Source: Holacanthus passer (Eukaryota; Chordata; Actinopteri; Pomacanthidae). Taken from it: a stretch of 64,000 nucleotides of DNA. Both the position numbers and the translations under genes were made by a program. The notes below the pieces were generated by a model. That model did no database searches. It saw nothing but the letters and a program-made list of their open reading frames with translations, and was not told the DNA's origin. This document shows, piece after piece, positions 28,048 to 41,290 of the stretch. Numbering within the stretch: position 1 is the stretch's first letter; every line of letters begins with the position of its first letter. The DNA is taken from assembly GCA_025331565.1 (NCBI GenBank), contig JAFREQ010000014.1, positions 2,560,501-2,624,500 on the forward strand, in the 5' to 3' direction.

Positions 28048-31000
28048 CATCTGTTCCTGACAGCTGCCCCTTGGCGTCTAACACGAGCCCCCTCCTCCCA
28101 CTCTCTCTCTCTCCCGCTCCTTTTTGCTCACTTATTGTCAAGTTTCCACCAAACAAAAAACACACATCGTCCCATGACACCAGCTAATTGATTATTGATG
28201 GTGCCAGCCAAACTGACTTATATTCAAACGGATGTGAAAAGAGAAAATGGTCAGGACAATGCATTCAGTGCCTTTCATGAAAATGAAGTAAGTCAAGGCA
28301 TTTGTATGTAAAGCTCGAGGTCTTTCTTCCCCTTTTCTTTTTGTTGTTGTTGCTTTCATAAGCAGCTCAGGCTGCACTGGGCAGCCTTGGGAGCAGTTTG
28401 AAGGCTAAGGCGACTGAGGAGAAGCAATGAAGGTAGTGTCCTGAAAAACCAGCTACAAGCTGACAGTGTTCATAGCAGAGCAGTGTTCATAGCAAAAATC
28501 ATAGCAGTCCTCATGGTTTGCTGGGGTGACAGCCTGACTTCCAACCTGTGTGAAGATCAGTGACAAACAAACAGCCAGACTTGTTATTCCACAGGTCCCC
28601 GTGCCAGAATTGCTGCCCTTATCGCTGGCATCGCGTAATTTTGTTACACGTGGTAAAATATAGGATGGCTTGTGACAGCAGAGATCAGATAAAGAGTGAG
28701 AGCGCCTGGGCAGGGGAATCTGGAGATGGGGCTGAATGCCTAAACAGGCTGTTGTGTGAGGGGGAGAGACTGATGATTGTGGCAGGCTGACTGAGGCACT
28801 AAAGAATGGCAGAGGCAAGGGATCCTGTCCCATGGAAATGTGTCATGAAGGCAGTTCCATTAACATCTTAATAAAGGCTTCCCAGGCCCTGGAGAGCCCT
28901 CGTGAGCAGACTGCCTTCTCCACTCACACAGGGGCCCAAAGCCGTTCTTGCAGCATGTCAACGGAGAACATTTAAGTTCTGCCAGCATTGCATTGCGAGG
29001 GTGTTAGGCTTCCCAAAGGAGTAGCTTAAATGCCTACCCGCAAACATGCTCCACTAAATTCCTTTATTCCCCTTTGCCTCTGCTTTCATGTACTGTCCAT
29101 TTCTCCATCTGTTGGATTCAGTGGTCCTACAAAAGGCTTTGTTTTACCAAGCTGGCAAGCCTTTGGGACAGCAGAGTGCACACTGGGGTTCATTGCTAAC
29201 TTGCTGCCATCAATAGAGAGAGCAGGATCTGGACTGGCCACGGTTGCGCCTGGCAGAGGGACGACTGTTAACCGTTCCCCGACAGTCCTCTGATGAGACT
29301 GGCTGGAGCCTGTCTGGGAGCTGCGGACACACACACACACAGCCCTCTCCTTGCAAAAAAACAGCCAGCATCCTGACAGAGATGGGGGAACAAACTCTCT
29401 CAACAGGCCTATCAGAGGAAAAAAATCCAAGCACAGTAAACACGGCAGTAGAAAGGTGGCTTTTTTTCCCTTTCAAGTACTCACAGCATTAAAAAAAAAA
29501 AAGTACAGTCTCCCTGTGTATCGTGAAAAATGAAATGCAAAGGAGTGGCATTGATTTTTGCACTCTGTGCTATGTGTTACTCATACTGGGCAAGCTGCTA
29601 CTTAACAATGTAGTAGCCTGTAGTCATCAATTTAAAATGGTTTCAACGATTCAATAAGTCACTGAAGGCAACACGCACAACTACTCAAGATGATGAAAAC
29701 AGCTACAGCAGCATGACTAGACCATTAAATGTTGTCCTGTGGTGTTTTCCGACATCTGCTATTGTGTGGGAAATCAAGAGTGATGCTGTCTCTAAAGATC
29801 TATGGAATCTTTATGGTTATAATATTAATAGGATATGAAATAGATTTTACTCTATGGCACAAAGCAGAGGGACAGGTAGAGTGGTGTGATGTATCAAAAT
29901 GAGATTTTAACCAAATTAAAATACAGGTGCAGTTTTAGCTTGGGTTTTTTTGGATAAACTAAATGAAAAATGATCTACGTAATGAAGAGAGACTGAAAAT
30001 TGATTTGCCTCACTTTCCAACATTAGCCCAGATATCATGTTGTAACAAAGTGGAAGCTCTCCAAAATGAGTTCCTGATTTCAGCCTGTTACCTGCCCAAT
30101 ATCATGTAATACCAATACTTCAGTGTTAGAATCATTGCAACAAAGTTTGGTGTAATCTTATAGCATATGCAGAGAGACACAGTTCTCAGTTCCCGTATTC
30201 TTGAATCACATCAGCACAGTACTGCCTCTACAGCCAACAACAGCTTAAACGAGCATTTGTTAGGATAATCATCACCTAGAGAGACTATCTCTACGGCTGA
30301 ATCTGGTGCTTGAAGTGTCAGACAGGTAGAAAAACTCATGTTGTTTACAATTATCCAGAGGAGAGACAGCAAGCACAGAAGACGATAATGAAGCCGCCAG
30401 CTGTGTGGATGAAGAGAAACAGGCAGTTGTGATCTTCGGCTTTCCACTGAAGCCGGACCCCTCTCAGACTAAATGTTCTCCCTGGCTGCACTCCACTTGA
30501 TCAATGTCACCACAGATCCAGATCTCCCCTACGTCAATCCTCACACGTATACGCTCCCCATAAACGCTTATTCCAGGCACAAACATGCGCATAACAAGGC
30601 TGAGCGAGTGGAGCGTGTGTGGGTCAAGGAGATTGAGATCTCTGTTGTGACAGCTGGACAGTTGAGACGTTCAGATAAACAGCCCACAGTGAGGAAAGAC
30701 GGGAGGACAATTTCATTAAAACAAACACTCGCTCACTATTTGTACACTCCAGCAGATAGGAAAGGGAGGACCTATATCTGTGGGAGGATGAGTCAGTGAA
30801 CTCACAAAAGCACCATTATCTGCATGTGTTTGCATGTGTGTGTGTGCACAAGCAAAAGACAGTTGGGATGGTGGGGGTTGCTGTAAGGGGAGGGGTACAC
30901 AGAATACACAGCCGCTGAGTGCATTTGCAGTATTCACTCATTAAGAAATAGGTCAAGGATTCTGCCTGCATGCATAGCGACTTGTCAAAATCTCTCAAGC

Positions 31001-33633
31001 TAAACTGTGGTGAGCCTGGCTGCCTTAAGGGGGGGAATCCAAAGAGGAGCAAGCAGCGCTCTGCGTGAACGCTGGTGGTGACACAGCACACAGAAAGGCA
31101 GCAACAACTCATTCAGTAGCAAATCATGCCGTTAAAAAATTAGTTAGTAATGCCATCATAGTTGTTGAGTAGAGTAAGTGGAAGGCACTGAATGGAAAGA
31201 GGCTGCGTGCTTGCATTGTGGCCTGATAATTAACTCAGCTCGTCGCACTTTATCAACAGAGGACGCTCTTGAGCCATGTGCGCCAATCAGCAGAGTTTGT
31301 CGCAGATGCTGTGAGATGCTGATGGTGGCGGACGGTGGTAGCTGTGGCAGAAGATTACGCTGCTTAAGACACCCTTCAAACCATCCACAGGGCGCATTTC
31401 TCTTAAGAACACGAGATTTCATAGTCAGATGTCAGTTATCTGTACACACAAACAGCTCTTCCTAAAGTCAAGATAAAAAATGTGTGAAGTGAAAATTCGT
31501 CTACAAGCCAAATAAATCTATCCTGTATTTGAGCACCAGTGTAAACACCATTAAAGAATGAAAGACCTGAATATTTTCTCTGGGGTAACGTGGTGGTCCT
31601 GAGCACACTTATGCATGATTTATGATGTAAATCACTCCAACATCAGAAATACTAAGTGGAGAATACCTTGCTGACCACACAGCTTCGCCGTAAACCCAAT
31701 CAAAATATTGCAACCCCCTACAGAGAGGTGAAGTGGAGAGGCAGTGGCAGAGAAACATCAACCGTTACTCCACAGAGCTCGATCTAAGTTTGACCAGTCA
31801 AAGCAATTTCTCTCCAGCTTGGTGAGGTTAACCTTATTGATTGGATGAATGTGTGATGTTGTGGTTCTCAAAAGACTTTCTTGGACAGCGTGCCTTCAAA
31901 GGCATCACTTGAAAGTGATTCATTGAGCAGAATTCTTAACATCTTTGCTCATATCCTCCATTATTTAAAAAGAGAACAAACTGACTGCAATTCATTGCTT
32001 TCAGAATAAATTGAGATTATCAACAACAGCTCTGGAAATTTTTTTTAACAGCAATTTACTGGATTTCAAAGGAACAACTTGGCAGCAATAAACTTGTGTC
32101 ATATACAGTTACTGCAGGTTCATAAATGATGAAAATAAATTCAAGCCAAAGCGAAGCTAATAGAAGTGTATAAAATAGTAATTTAACAGCTGCCGGTCAG
32201 TGGGGCTGATTGCTCAGTGGCAGCACCACACTATCAGTGAATGTGTTTTTTTTCCATTAGATTGGAGTTAATTAGGTGAATATAATCAGCATGTGATAAT
32301 CAAACCAATGCTGAGTGCTGGTTTGTTCTTCTAAAGGCAGCAATTTCCACCCTGGTGGCTGCTTTGGGGTCAAACTGCTGTTTCACTTTGAGATGGATAT
32401 TAAAATAATGATGTGAATGGGTCACGCTTCAGATGCACAAAAAACGTGCTTTCACCAAGAAGGAACAGGTTTTGATTGCATGGACAGGGGGATTAATATG
32501 CTGCCCGTCGGCCGTGGCAGATGTAAGTTATTTTCATGCAAATGTAAGGCAATTTTCTACTTAAGACAACATTTATTTTCTTTAGAGTCATTGTCATGGG
32601 TGCTTGCCGGAGCGCTGGCAGTCTGACAGAGAATGAAGATTTGTAGGTGCATCTGCTGAATAGGACAGATGAGGTCTAGGGTCGATCTGGAATCCCAAAT
32701 TGACGGCAGTTGGTGGCGTTATATCAGATTGTTCTCTTTTTGTTGCGATTTGGGTTTTACCGCTTGAGAAGAAGACAACAAACGCGACAGGTTAGATGAT
32801 GTCGGTGACCTCGTAGAACTAACTCACAGTTTATTTATATCTGTGAACATGAAAAGTGAGAAATTTTACAGTCTGATAATCTGCTCTGACTACAGACTCA
32901 AGGTTCACTTGTTGCAGTGCCACACAGGTCCAGGTCTCTATCCTGCAACTAGTTCACATATTACATACAAAAAAGATTTTTTTTTTTAAAGTATTTCATA
33001 AATATAAATCCTGTGTAGAAGAGAATGCCTTGCTTTATTTTTGCACTTATAATCAAGGCAACCAAGTCATTCTGGCACTGTGATGATTGCCAGCATTAGG
33101 ACATAAAGGTTCTAAAAATAACTTGTAACTTCATTAAATACTCTAGAATAAGATCTTACTAACACAAACCAGAATCAGCTCATCAGCAAGAATGATGCTA
33201 AGTGGAAGGATTATGTCTACAGAACAGGTTGTAACTCAATAACACTGGTGCATTAGGAGGCTGATAAATTCTAATGAATGAGAATAGAGCGTAAATGGTT
33301 GTAATGTAAAGGATCCAGAGCAACATCTGAATGCAAAACCTACTGTAGGTGGAGGACACACTTCCAGTGAAATGATATCACATGCATATATTTCACGGTC
33401 ACACATCATCACCATTCATTTCAAATTGTGTGAGCTGTGGCAAAGCTACAATGAAATATTGAAGCAGGCTGCTACCTTATCAGAGCCTGCAGTCTGGAAT
33501 GAAAAATGTCTCTTCAGTTGTCTCTCCGCAGTGTCGAAAATGAGACCTTTCCTACAGAACTGGCTGGAATTTCAACAAACATTTACACACTGTGAGACAC
33601 ATTAAAGCCAAAATGAAGGTGTTGATCACTCAC
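24009..33633. other. Non-coding DNA, probable plxna2 intron 1 (distal half)
   Basis: No supported exon. It contains a CA microsatellite at 28015-28045, a short CA run at 29330-29340, a 14-base direct duplication (28464-28477 and 28481-28494), and A-rich runs near 29490. All open frames are short and without recognisable domains. Confidence 0.55.
28015..28045. repeat. (AC)n microsatellite
   Basis: Thirty-one bases of uninterrupted AC dinucleotide, preceded by interrupted AC-rich sequence from about 27986. Confidence 0.97.
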
Positions 33634-33704
33634 TTCCTCATTTGAACCGGATCTGCTGGTGATCCTGTCCCCTCTTGTGGATGCGCAATACTAACATCCA
33701 CAGC

Positions 33705-33735
<31 letters not shown>

Positions 33736-34190
33736 GAAAAAAAAAGGTCCAAACACTGGGTGCTATCTGGATGAAGCCTGTCTTTTCGGGGATGCTTCAG
33801 TTGTGCGTTCACTTGTTCTTCCAATCCCTTTCATGCATCTGCCTGCAAAAGCTGTTAAAGCTGCAGAAGCGTCATTCATTCAAGTCAAAACGTTCATTAA
33901 TTGCAGATTCGGTGCGTAAACTTGGAGCCTCCAGCGTCTGATGTGAGCCTCCTTATTAACGTGACTTCACCGGGCACATTCCTCCAGTTCCTGCAGGCTT
34001 CAGGACGCGTAGGTTACGGAGCAGCTGGGACCGGGCTCGCCATCGTCGGACGGTGTGGTCTGAGAGCCGCAGCTTCGGTTTTCTCACAGGTCTGTGCCGG
34101 ACTGACGCGGATTAGCGGTTCCATCAGTGTACAGTAGTGAGTGCACGCCGCCGCTGGCACACTGCGCGTCTAAAGCCAGCCCCCTCACAC
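33634..34190 (-). promoter_or_regulatory. plxna2: CpG-rich block with candidate plxna2 non-coding exon 1
   Basis: About two dozen CpG dinucleotides fall between 33909 and 34170, against a CpG-poor background, with several overlapping CGCG sites and no TATA box that I can see. Downstream on the minus strand, a GAGGAA followed by GTGAGT (donor at 33633-33632) could end a 5' non-coding exon that splices to the exon 2 acceptor at 10081, giving a first intron of about 23.5 kb. Against this, the putative exon would include the poly-T tract at 33745-33712, which is unusual. Transcript data would settle it. Orientation and exon limits are inferred. Confidence 0.4.
33712..33745. repeat. Poly-A tract
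   Basis: Thirty-four bases, all A except one G at 33736. It lies between the CpG-rich block and the candidate plxna2 exon 1 donor. It could be the tail of an old retroposed insertion or simple expansion. I see no retroposon body attached. Confidence 0.95.
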
Positions 34191-37100
34191 TGCTGCTCAT
34201 TATGGAGTTAACTGTTTCCGCCCAGAGAAAAACACCCGGAGTGGATGAAGCAACATGATGTGCACCATCCAGAAATTCAGTCTGAGAAGAAAAATATTTT
34301 TAACACTGTGCACTTTATTGTAAATTGGCACCACCACCCCCCACCTCAAAAAAAACAGCCCACCTTACAGAAAAGATTCATACATACTCACTATAATTTA
34401 GTTTTGATAACTCTGAAGGAAGATTTGTGCAGATTTAAATTCCCTATTATTCCCTTTCCCTCGAAATCTTCACAAATGTATTAAATAATATTGACTGACA
34501 ATTGGTCAACGCACTTTTTTTTTTAAAGAATTTTTTTCTTACCGATGAGTTTTGTCTCCGCAGCAAACACTGAATGAACAGTCAATGAAACTCTGCTATC
34601 CAACTCTGTTTCTGTTAGAATACTGCCATCTATAGACCAAACCGTCAACATCTCTCTTTCTCTCCTCTCTCTCATGATGATGATTTCTTCACTTTTTTAT
34701 TTCTGATTTTTTTTTCCCCAATAATTTTATTTATCCACTTTTTGATTTCCTCTCCCTCTCTGACTTGAAGATTAATTTATTGCACTCACCAGTGGGAGTG
34801 AGCAGCTCAGGATTGTTCCAGCTTTGGAGATAATGATCAAAAAAAAAAATCACTAAATTTTCAAACGCTTTTAATTTGGCATGACACCAGTGACATAGTG
34901 CCCTACGGCTACCAGAGTTTAAATATGTTTTAAGTGTATCCTAAATGTATGTGTAAGGCACTCTGGGTAGAAACATGCTTAAACTAGTTCAGAGAAATTC
35001 ATGATAGTGTATCTTCTTTGTACTTCTAGATCTGTTTTTCATGTCTTACTTTAAAATATATGAAGAGTCATGTTTGGGCATCAGACACTATTATATTGTA
35101 TTCATTTCAATGGGAAGGCACCCAACAAGTACTTGTCTATCATTCCTTTCACTTTTATTTGTAAATGATAAATCAGCGATATCAATATTGGCTGCCAAAC
35201 TTTAAGCTTTCTTTGCATGACTGAGACAATCAACTGGATCCATAGCTCAACATAAATTCATATATTTGTTTGTTACAATCATGGGATTGAAATAGTTATA
35301 CAACACACCAGCCCCTTATCTTCTTGCATCTGTGCCCTTGGTGGGTTATGACAAAAAGTAGGCTATCCACATTCTCTGATGCATCAATAATGCAGAGTGG
35401 GGAAAAGGGAGCCAGTGCCTGCCATCAAAAGTATTGCAAAACTGCCAGGAGGAAGAAGATGTGGAACAACCAGTGTAAGTACACTAAAAGCACAGCGCCC
35501 ACTTAAAGACAGGGTCAATAGCTGGAGGGTGTCCATATTGGAATTCCACCACACTACTTCTCAAATGGATCTTAGGCAACCCTAGGCGGCAGGGGTAATC
35601 AAATACAGACTTTTTCAATTCATTACTCACGGCCCTGTTTGGAGCAGCAATGGTTGGAACAAGCTGTGATTTGTTTGATTGGACCATAACTCAATTCATA
35701 TTGAAAGGACAGGTTGCACAGAACTGTCTGGAAGAGGTTCTGCCCGTTTTGTGCAGAGAGAAATGATAGATTAAGCCATTTTGCCAGGTGAAGCTTGGTT
35801 ATTACACACAGTGCAATTCTATCAGTCATGTTTCACTTTAGGACACATATCGACTGGCTGAGGCCGGTTGCAGATCCTGTACCCGTGAAGATGAAGAGAC
35901 AAGTACATTGTCTGAAATAGGAAAAATATGTAGCTCTAATTATTACCAATTATTATTATTCTAATTATTATAACATTTTCAGAGGTAAATGAGAGTTGCA
36001 AGAACTGTAGCTGTAATTAGTTGTTGAATCATCATGTGTAGAATTTATGAGATATTACTTTCTTAAACCTCCTTAAATATGATTTTCTTATCCATCAGCA
36101 TGCACACATATCATGTAACAAGTAATCCAACAGGAGAATATCCATACTTGCATGCCTGTGTGTCATGCTCAGCACTGTGTCTTTGCTCCTTCAAGCACCG
36201 TAATTTAATGCAAAGACGTCGTTTGCTTATTGATGTGTTGACAGATGCACCCCTCATTACAGACTTTCATTACAACCCTCTTTCATAGCAGAGGGCTGTG
36301 TCAAGACAGTCCAGGTTCTCAGTGGTATAACTCACCCACTTTAGGTCCTGGCACCTTTCCACCCCGGATCTGAAATCAAAGCACACATCATTGGTCATTT
36401 GGATGTTGTCAGCTAGGCAAGCTGTTGGTCACTTTATATTTATGTTAACATTTGGAATCTGGCCTGGTAGACAGAGACTGTTTCTGAGCGAATAGGTGAG
36501 ACAAGAAGCTCACAGGATTCAAAGCCCACAGTGGGTGAGGAGGTTAATTGCTGAAATTATGATTGTGTGACGTGCAGTACTTACTGTTTATCTCTGGATG
36601 TACGCGGCATACAAAGAGGGGTGCTGATATTGCAAGGCAGACAGAGAGGAGATAGAGACAGAGAGGGGTAATTTGTGGCAAAGCACAACTTATTTGTTGG
36701 AAGATCAGTGCGGTGAGCAAATCAGTGGTCAGGTGGAGGGGTTTACACAGTGCTTGGAATGAGGCTCCACATGGTAATGTGGAGAGATGGCCGGCTACAG
36801 GGCTGCCGCTTGAGTGTTTGCTGATCAAAGTGCTGGCACGCAGTGATTTCATACTAAGTTGGAAGGTTTCAAAGGGGCCTCTTGTGATGCCTTTAATTCC
36901 TTCTCCCTCCAGCCATATTTGAAGATATCACGAGGGAATGTGGCAACCTGTTGACTCCACTGAAACCCTATTCCGGCTCTTCTCTGACCCATGTAAGCAA
37001 TCAGCCTGACTGGAGAGAAAAACAAATACCAGGAAACAATTAAATGAAAAACTATCAATCCATCTTATGCATATGAAGCCAATTATTTCTGTTCCAAGGC

Positions 37101-38222
37101 TAAACTACGTCAGTTATTATAGAAAACATTTATGCTAACCTAATTATTTCCTTAACATGTTTAATTTCTACCAATTTTTGACTATTTTTAGTTTTGCTGC
37201 TATATTAATGTTCATCACAACAAGAGGGCAGATCAGCATTAACACACATGCACATACATACATACACACCCAAATACAAACATACATTATATTCTCATAT
37301 TATCTTACAGGTAATGAGCAGCATAGATTTATATTTACCTCTCATTGCAGAGCTGTGAGCAGGAGAGTCCAGAATGTGCAGTGTGTGTTTTGGGACTTGG
37401 ATGTGTGTGACATTTGAACCAGGTCCATTATGGAAGTCCACCCCACAGCTCACTTCCCACCATCCACCTGTTAGAGTGGGTACCGGATACATACTCAAGA
37501 GGCTCTGGGGATTGCTGCCATGCAATCAGCAAATGCACACATACACACTCTTACACACAGAAAACACATTCGTACAGGTGGCCCATCACATTGGTAATGG
37601 GCCACTGATGCAGCCCCAGCAGTCCACTACCATGTGGTGATGATGGGCCAGTTTTCCTGCTCCACACTGAGGAGAAATATTTCACACAGGAAGTTGCTGG
37701 AAGAGGGAGGGATGTAAAATTACACCATGATGTACAGTTTTTAGTTAACAAATTGCAACAATTTGGAGGACAGCAGCAGTAATATCAAGGATGATCTCAG
37801 AGTGTATTTTGAAGAGGTTTCATAGCTGTGATTTCCGTCCCCTCTGCAGGGAAAACAAACCACCTTGAAGTACAATTGAACATAATGCACCTGATCTGTG
37901 GCCCAAATGTACATCTCTCAATGGAGGCGTCTCTTAAGCTTGTCAGGATTTGTCAATGGAAAAACTAAATTAAAATAGCAATTAATTTCCTCAGAGATGC
38001 AATCACAAGAGACGTAGTAATTGCAAGCTGCTCTGATGTGTTTGCTGAGTGAGGCATTGTATTAAATTGTTTTTTGGGGAGTTTTTTTTTTTTGATTTTG
38101 TCCTTGCTTGGAGGCGTTCCACGAGCTGCAGCCTTGTGCTGTAATCTCACACATCAGACTTGTGGCAACAAATCATGGACTCAGATGCCATCAGTATGGA
38201 AACATGGCACCTCAAAAATAGC

Positions 38223-38276
<54 letters not shown>

Positions 38277-41220
38277 CAAAAAGTGCAGATGGTCCATCTT
38301 TCAACACGTCAGTGCCACAATTGAGCTGCCAGAGAAGATGAATAATGATATTTAAAAAAAAAAACAATTAAATATTTTGTGCCCACAGCATTAACTAATT
38401 TACAGTCCTGCTTTAAGTGCAAGGTGAGCAAATCCAAAATGACAAAAAGGTAGACTCCCAATTTGCTGTACTGTTTATCCAGCACATGGATGCTCACATC
38501 TACACGCCTGCACACACATGTACGCGCACACACACAGGGTGGGGGCTAGGAAGAGGGTGAGGGAGAAAAAAAAGCGAAAGAGAGAGAGAAAATTAGCAAA
38601 AAGCCCTCTTACAATGCAAAACACCTCCATTAGATAGTTGGCTGTTTTAATAAGATGCTTATCAGAATGTGAATCTCAGGAAATTGCTGGCTATTTATTT
38701 TACTGGGGCTGCTCACTTTGCCTCAGCTCTTGATAAAGCATTTTGTTTTAATTAGACACATTTCCACACTCCTCCAGGGATGACCTCTTATTATGGTGAA
38801 GTGGGCCTGCTTAGCAGAGCAGGCAGCCAGGAACAAGCTCCTCCGTGCTCTCAATCATTCCTCATCCACGCTCATCTCAGCGGCCCGGGACCAAATCAAG
38901 GGAGTCACTATTAAGCAGAACCAAATTGTTTAAAGCAGTAATCTCCCGCATATTTTTCATTCCTTCCCCATTTGCAATTGGAAATGAGACATGGTGAAAA
39001 ATATGATGTATTGTTTTGCATACTAACAAGGGACCTTGGATATCCTTATCCTTCACGGTTATGGAGGATCGCTCCGCAACAATGAGAAACACATTTTCTG
39101 ACTCATGACTGTTACAGAGAAAATAAGACAATCACTTTATCCATAGTATCTGCAAAGGAGAGGAGGAAAATCCCAACACCTGTCTGCGCTGGGTGGGATT
39201 ACTGTTCTACCTCACATTTTGATACTGGCTATTCACAGTCCAGAGGAGCAAACTTGCAGAACTGAAACATGATTTTTGGGCTTAGGAGCCCTGTTAAACA
39301 GAAAGAGAACAACATATTCATTCGGCACGCAGCATCTGCTACTTCCTGCATTGGACCAATATAAAAACAGTTCACTTGTACTAAGCTACCAGATGTATGT
39401 GGGTGAAGAAAAAAACACTGCCAGAAATGCCAACAAAATACTGTCGGATTGCAGCCAATCTGACAGAAATCATTGGGCTCTTTGACAGAAAGAGCTCGTG
39501 CTCCCCTTGTGTGTCACGTCATTTCATTTGGTTACTTCCAAATCAGAGAGGAGAAGAGGAATAAGATAGATAGAGGACAAAGCAATTATGACCACCATTA
39601 CATGGCATCACGCCTGATCTCCTAGGTATGAGAAGGGGAGAGCGGGGAGGCCGAGGGTGGGACTGATGAGAGTTTGAGACCTGCTCTGCTCCAGACAGGG
39701 ATTTGGGTCTTCTGCCTGCCTGTCCAAAAAGTAGCATACAATCACAATGATACCTTAATCCAGCCTGGCCTTTCACATGGGGTCCCAGCTGGTATCATGT
39801 CCAGCTATGAAATGTAAATGGGGGATTGAGGATGTCAGCAGGGAAATGCCAGCATCACAATTTGACATGAGTCATTAACTCCTCCATTTTTGTTCGTAGA
39901 AAAACGAAAGACATGGACAACAGGAATACGTGACAGTTAAATCCTGAAGGATCCTGTCTTCACTTCATTTCCATGCAAACACACATAGTCACACACACAT
40001 GAACATGCTCATGTCTTCATACAATCACATTAAGACCCACAGACAAAAACAAATTACTCTACATGAGATATCTGCATGAACAATAATACTTCTTGAGGTT
40101 TTGCAGTGTGATGTGAAGGCTCTAACTGAGCAGCTTTGAGCTTTAACTTCCTGTAAGCAGAGGAGGGAGCAGCATCTATTTTAGCATCTGGCTACTTACA
40201 CCAGGTCCTTCAATCATTCTTTGCTTTGCCAAAAGATTAAAATTCAAATTAGATTAATTCAAAGTTTAATTTCTTAATCATGAATTATTCACCAATGAAA
40301 TAGCTCTGAAGCACCACCAAATGTATCCTGTAGGAGATCTGGGCTATCATTATCTATAAAAATGATATTAAAAATGTACGTCTTGCCTGAGGACTGCCTT
40401 TAAAATTCCTCATACGCTCTCCCAAAGATATTTCTGTGCCATATCATATTTGCAGCAACTTTCACTGAATGCATGTAAAGCAGGTGTAACTGTAACTGTA
40501 AATGCAATGAAATGTGCATCAATTTCAGACATGCAATGAATAGCTTGAGAATGTATTGATTCTGTGAATACAGAGAAACTGCGTGCTTTCAAAATATAAT
40601 AAACAAGAATGAAAATGACTTTCTGGGATGGAGGTCAGTGAAAAATATGAAATCTCCATATTTAGATTGGGGATTTCTGACTCCCTGAACCTCCCCTAGT
40701 TGCTGAGGGGAAAAAAAACAAATTTTAGTAAGGTAACCAAAGCTCTCTGGTTGTGAGAGGGAGGCTCTTCATCACCAGTCTTTATCTAACAAATTCGAAA
40801 CACAGGCACAGTTATGAGGCTCTTTTAAAGCAGCACCATTTAAACACCACAGACGTATATTACTTGACACCGTTGCCACACTCCATATTTTAGACCTAGT
40901 TTAAATAATTAGGGGTATTTACTTTTCTGCTGACTATGCCGATTTAATACCTATTTACTGTCTCATAACCCACATGCCATTACAGTTAATGCAATTACTC
41001 TTAGTGTCGATTTTAATGCACATTGGTGCTACTTGTTTTCTCCTTAATTACACAATTGCTTATCTCACTTTCTACTCTACTCCATTTCATTAGAGAGTCA
41101 CAAATGTTTTTTTTCACATCCTCAACATACATGTATACATACATATATACATACAACATACTGCACATCTGTCATTGTCCACTAGTCAGTCTCTGTTTTG
41201 TTTTATTATTATGACCACTA
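34191..41220. other. Non-coding DNA upstream of the CpG block
   Basis: AT-rich sequence with no supported exon. It holds a GA microsatellite (38227-38274), short CA/TACA runs around 37243-37280, and several T-rich tracts (34511-34560, 34690-34720). If the CpG block is the plxna2 promoter, this is the near upstream flank. Confidence 0.5.
38227..38274. repeat. (GA)n microsatellite
   Basis: Twenty-four uninterrupted GA units. Confidence 0.98.
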
Positions 41221-41224
41221 CTCA

Positions 41225-41290
41225 CAATGAGAATCAGAATGAGCTTTATTGACCAAGTATGGATACATGTAAAAGGAATTTGACTCAAAG
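41225..41290 (+). repeat. Short fragment of a dispersed fish repeat
   Basis: The motif CAGAATGAGCTTTATTGACC followed by AAGTATGGATACATG and AAGGAATTTGACTC matches, from memory, a common teleost interspersed sequence (usually read as an agctttattggccaagtatg type). Only this fragment is visible. The class is uncertain. Confidence 0.5.

Noticed and set aside
33630..33824. Minus-strand frame with a poly-Phe run
   Set aside because: The Phe run is just the poly-A/T tract. At most this is untranslated leader.
38227..38274. Regular GA array as a possible CRISPR-like or satellite array
   Set aside because: Plain dinucleotide microsatellite with no repeat-spacer structure.
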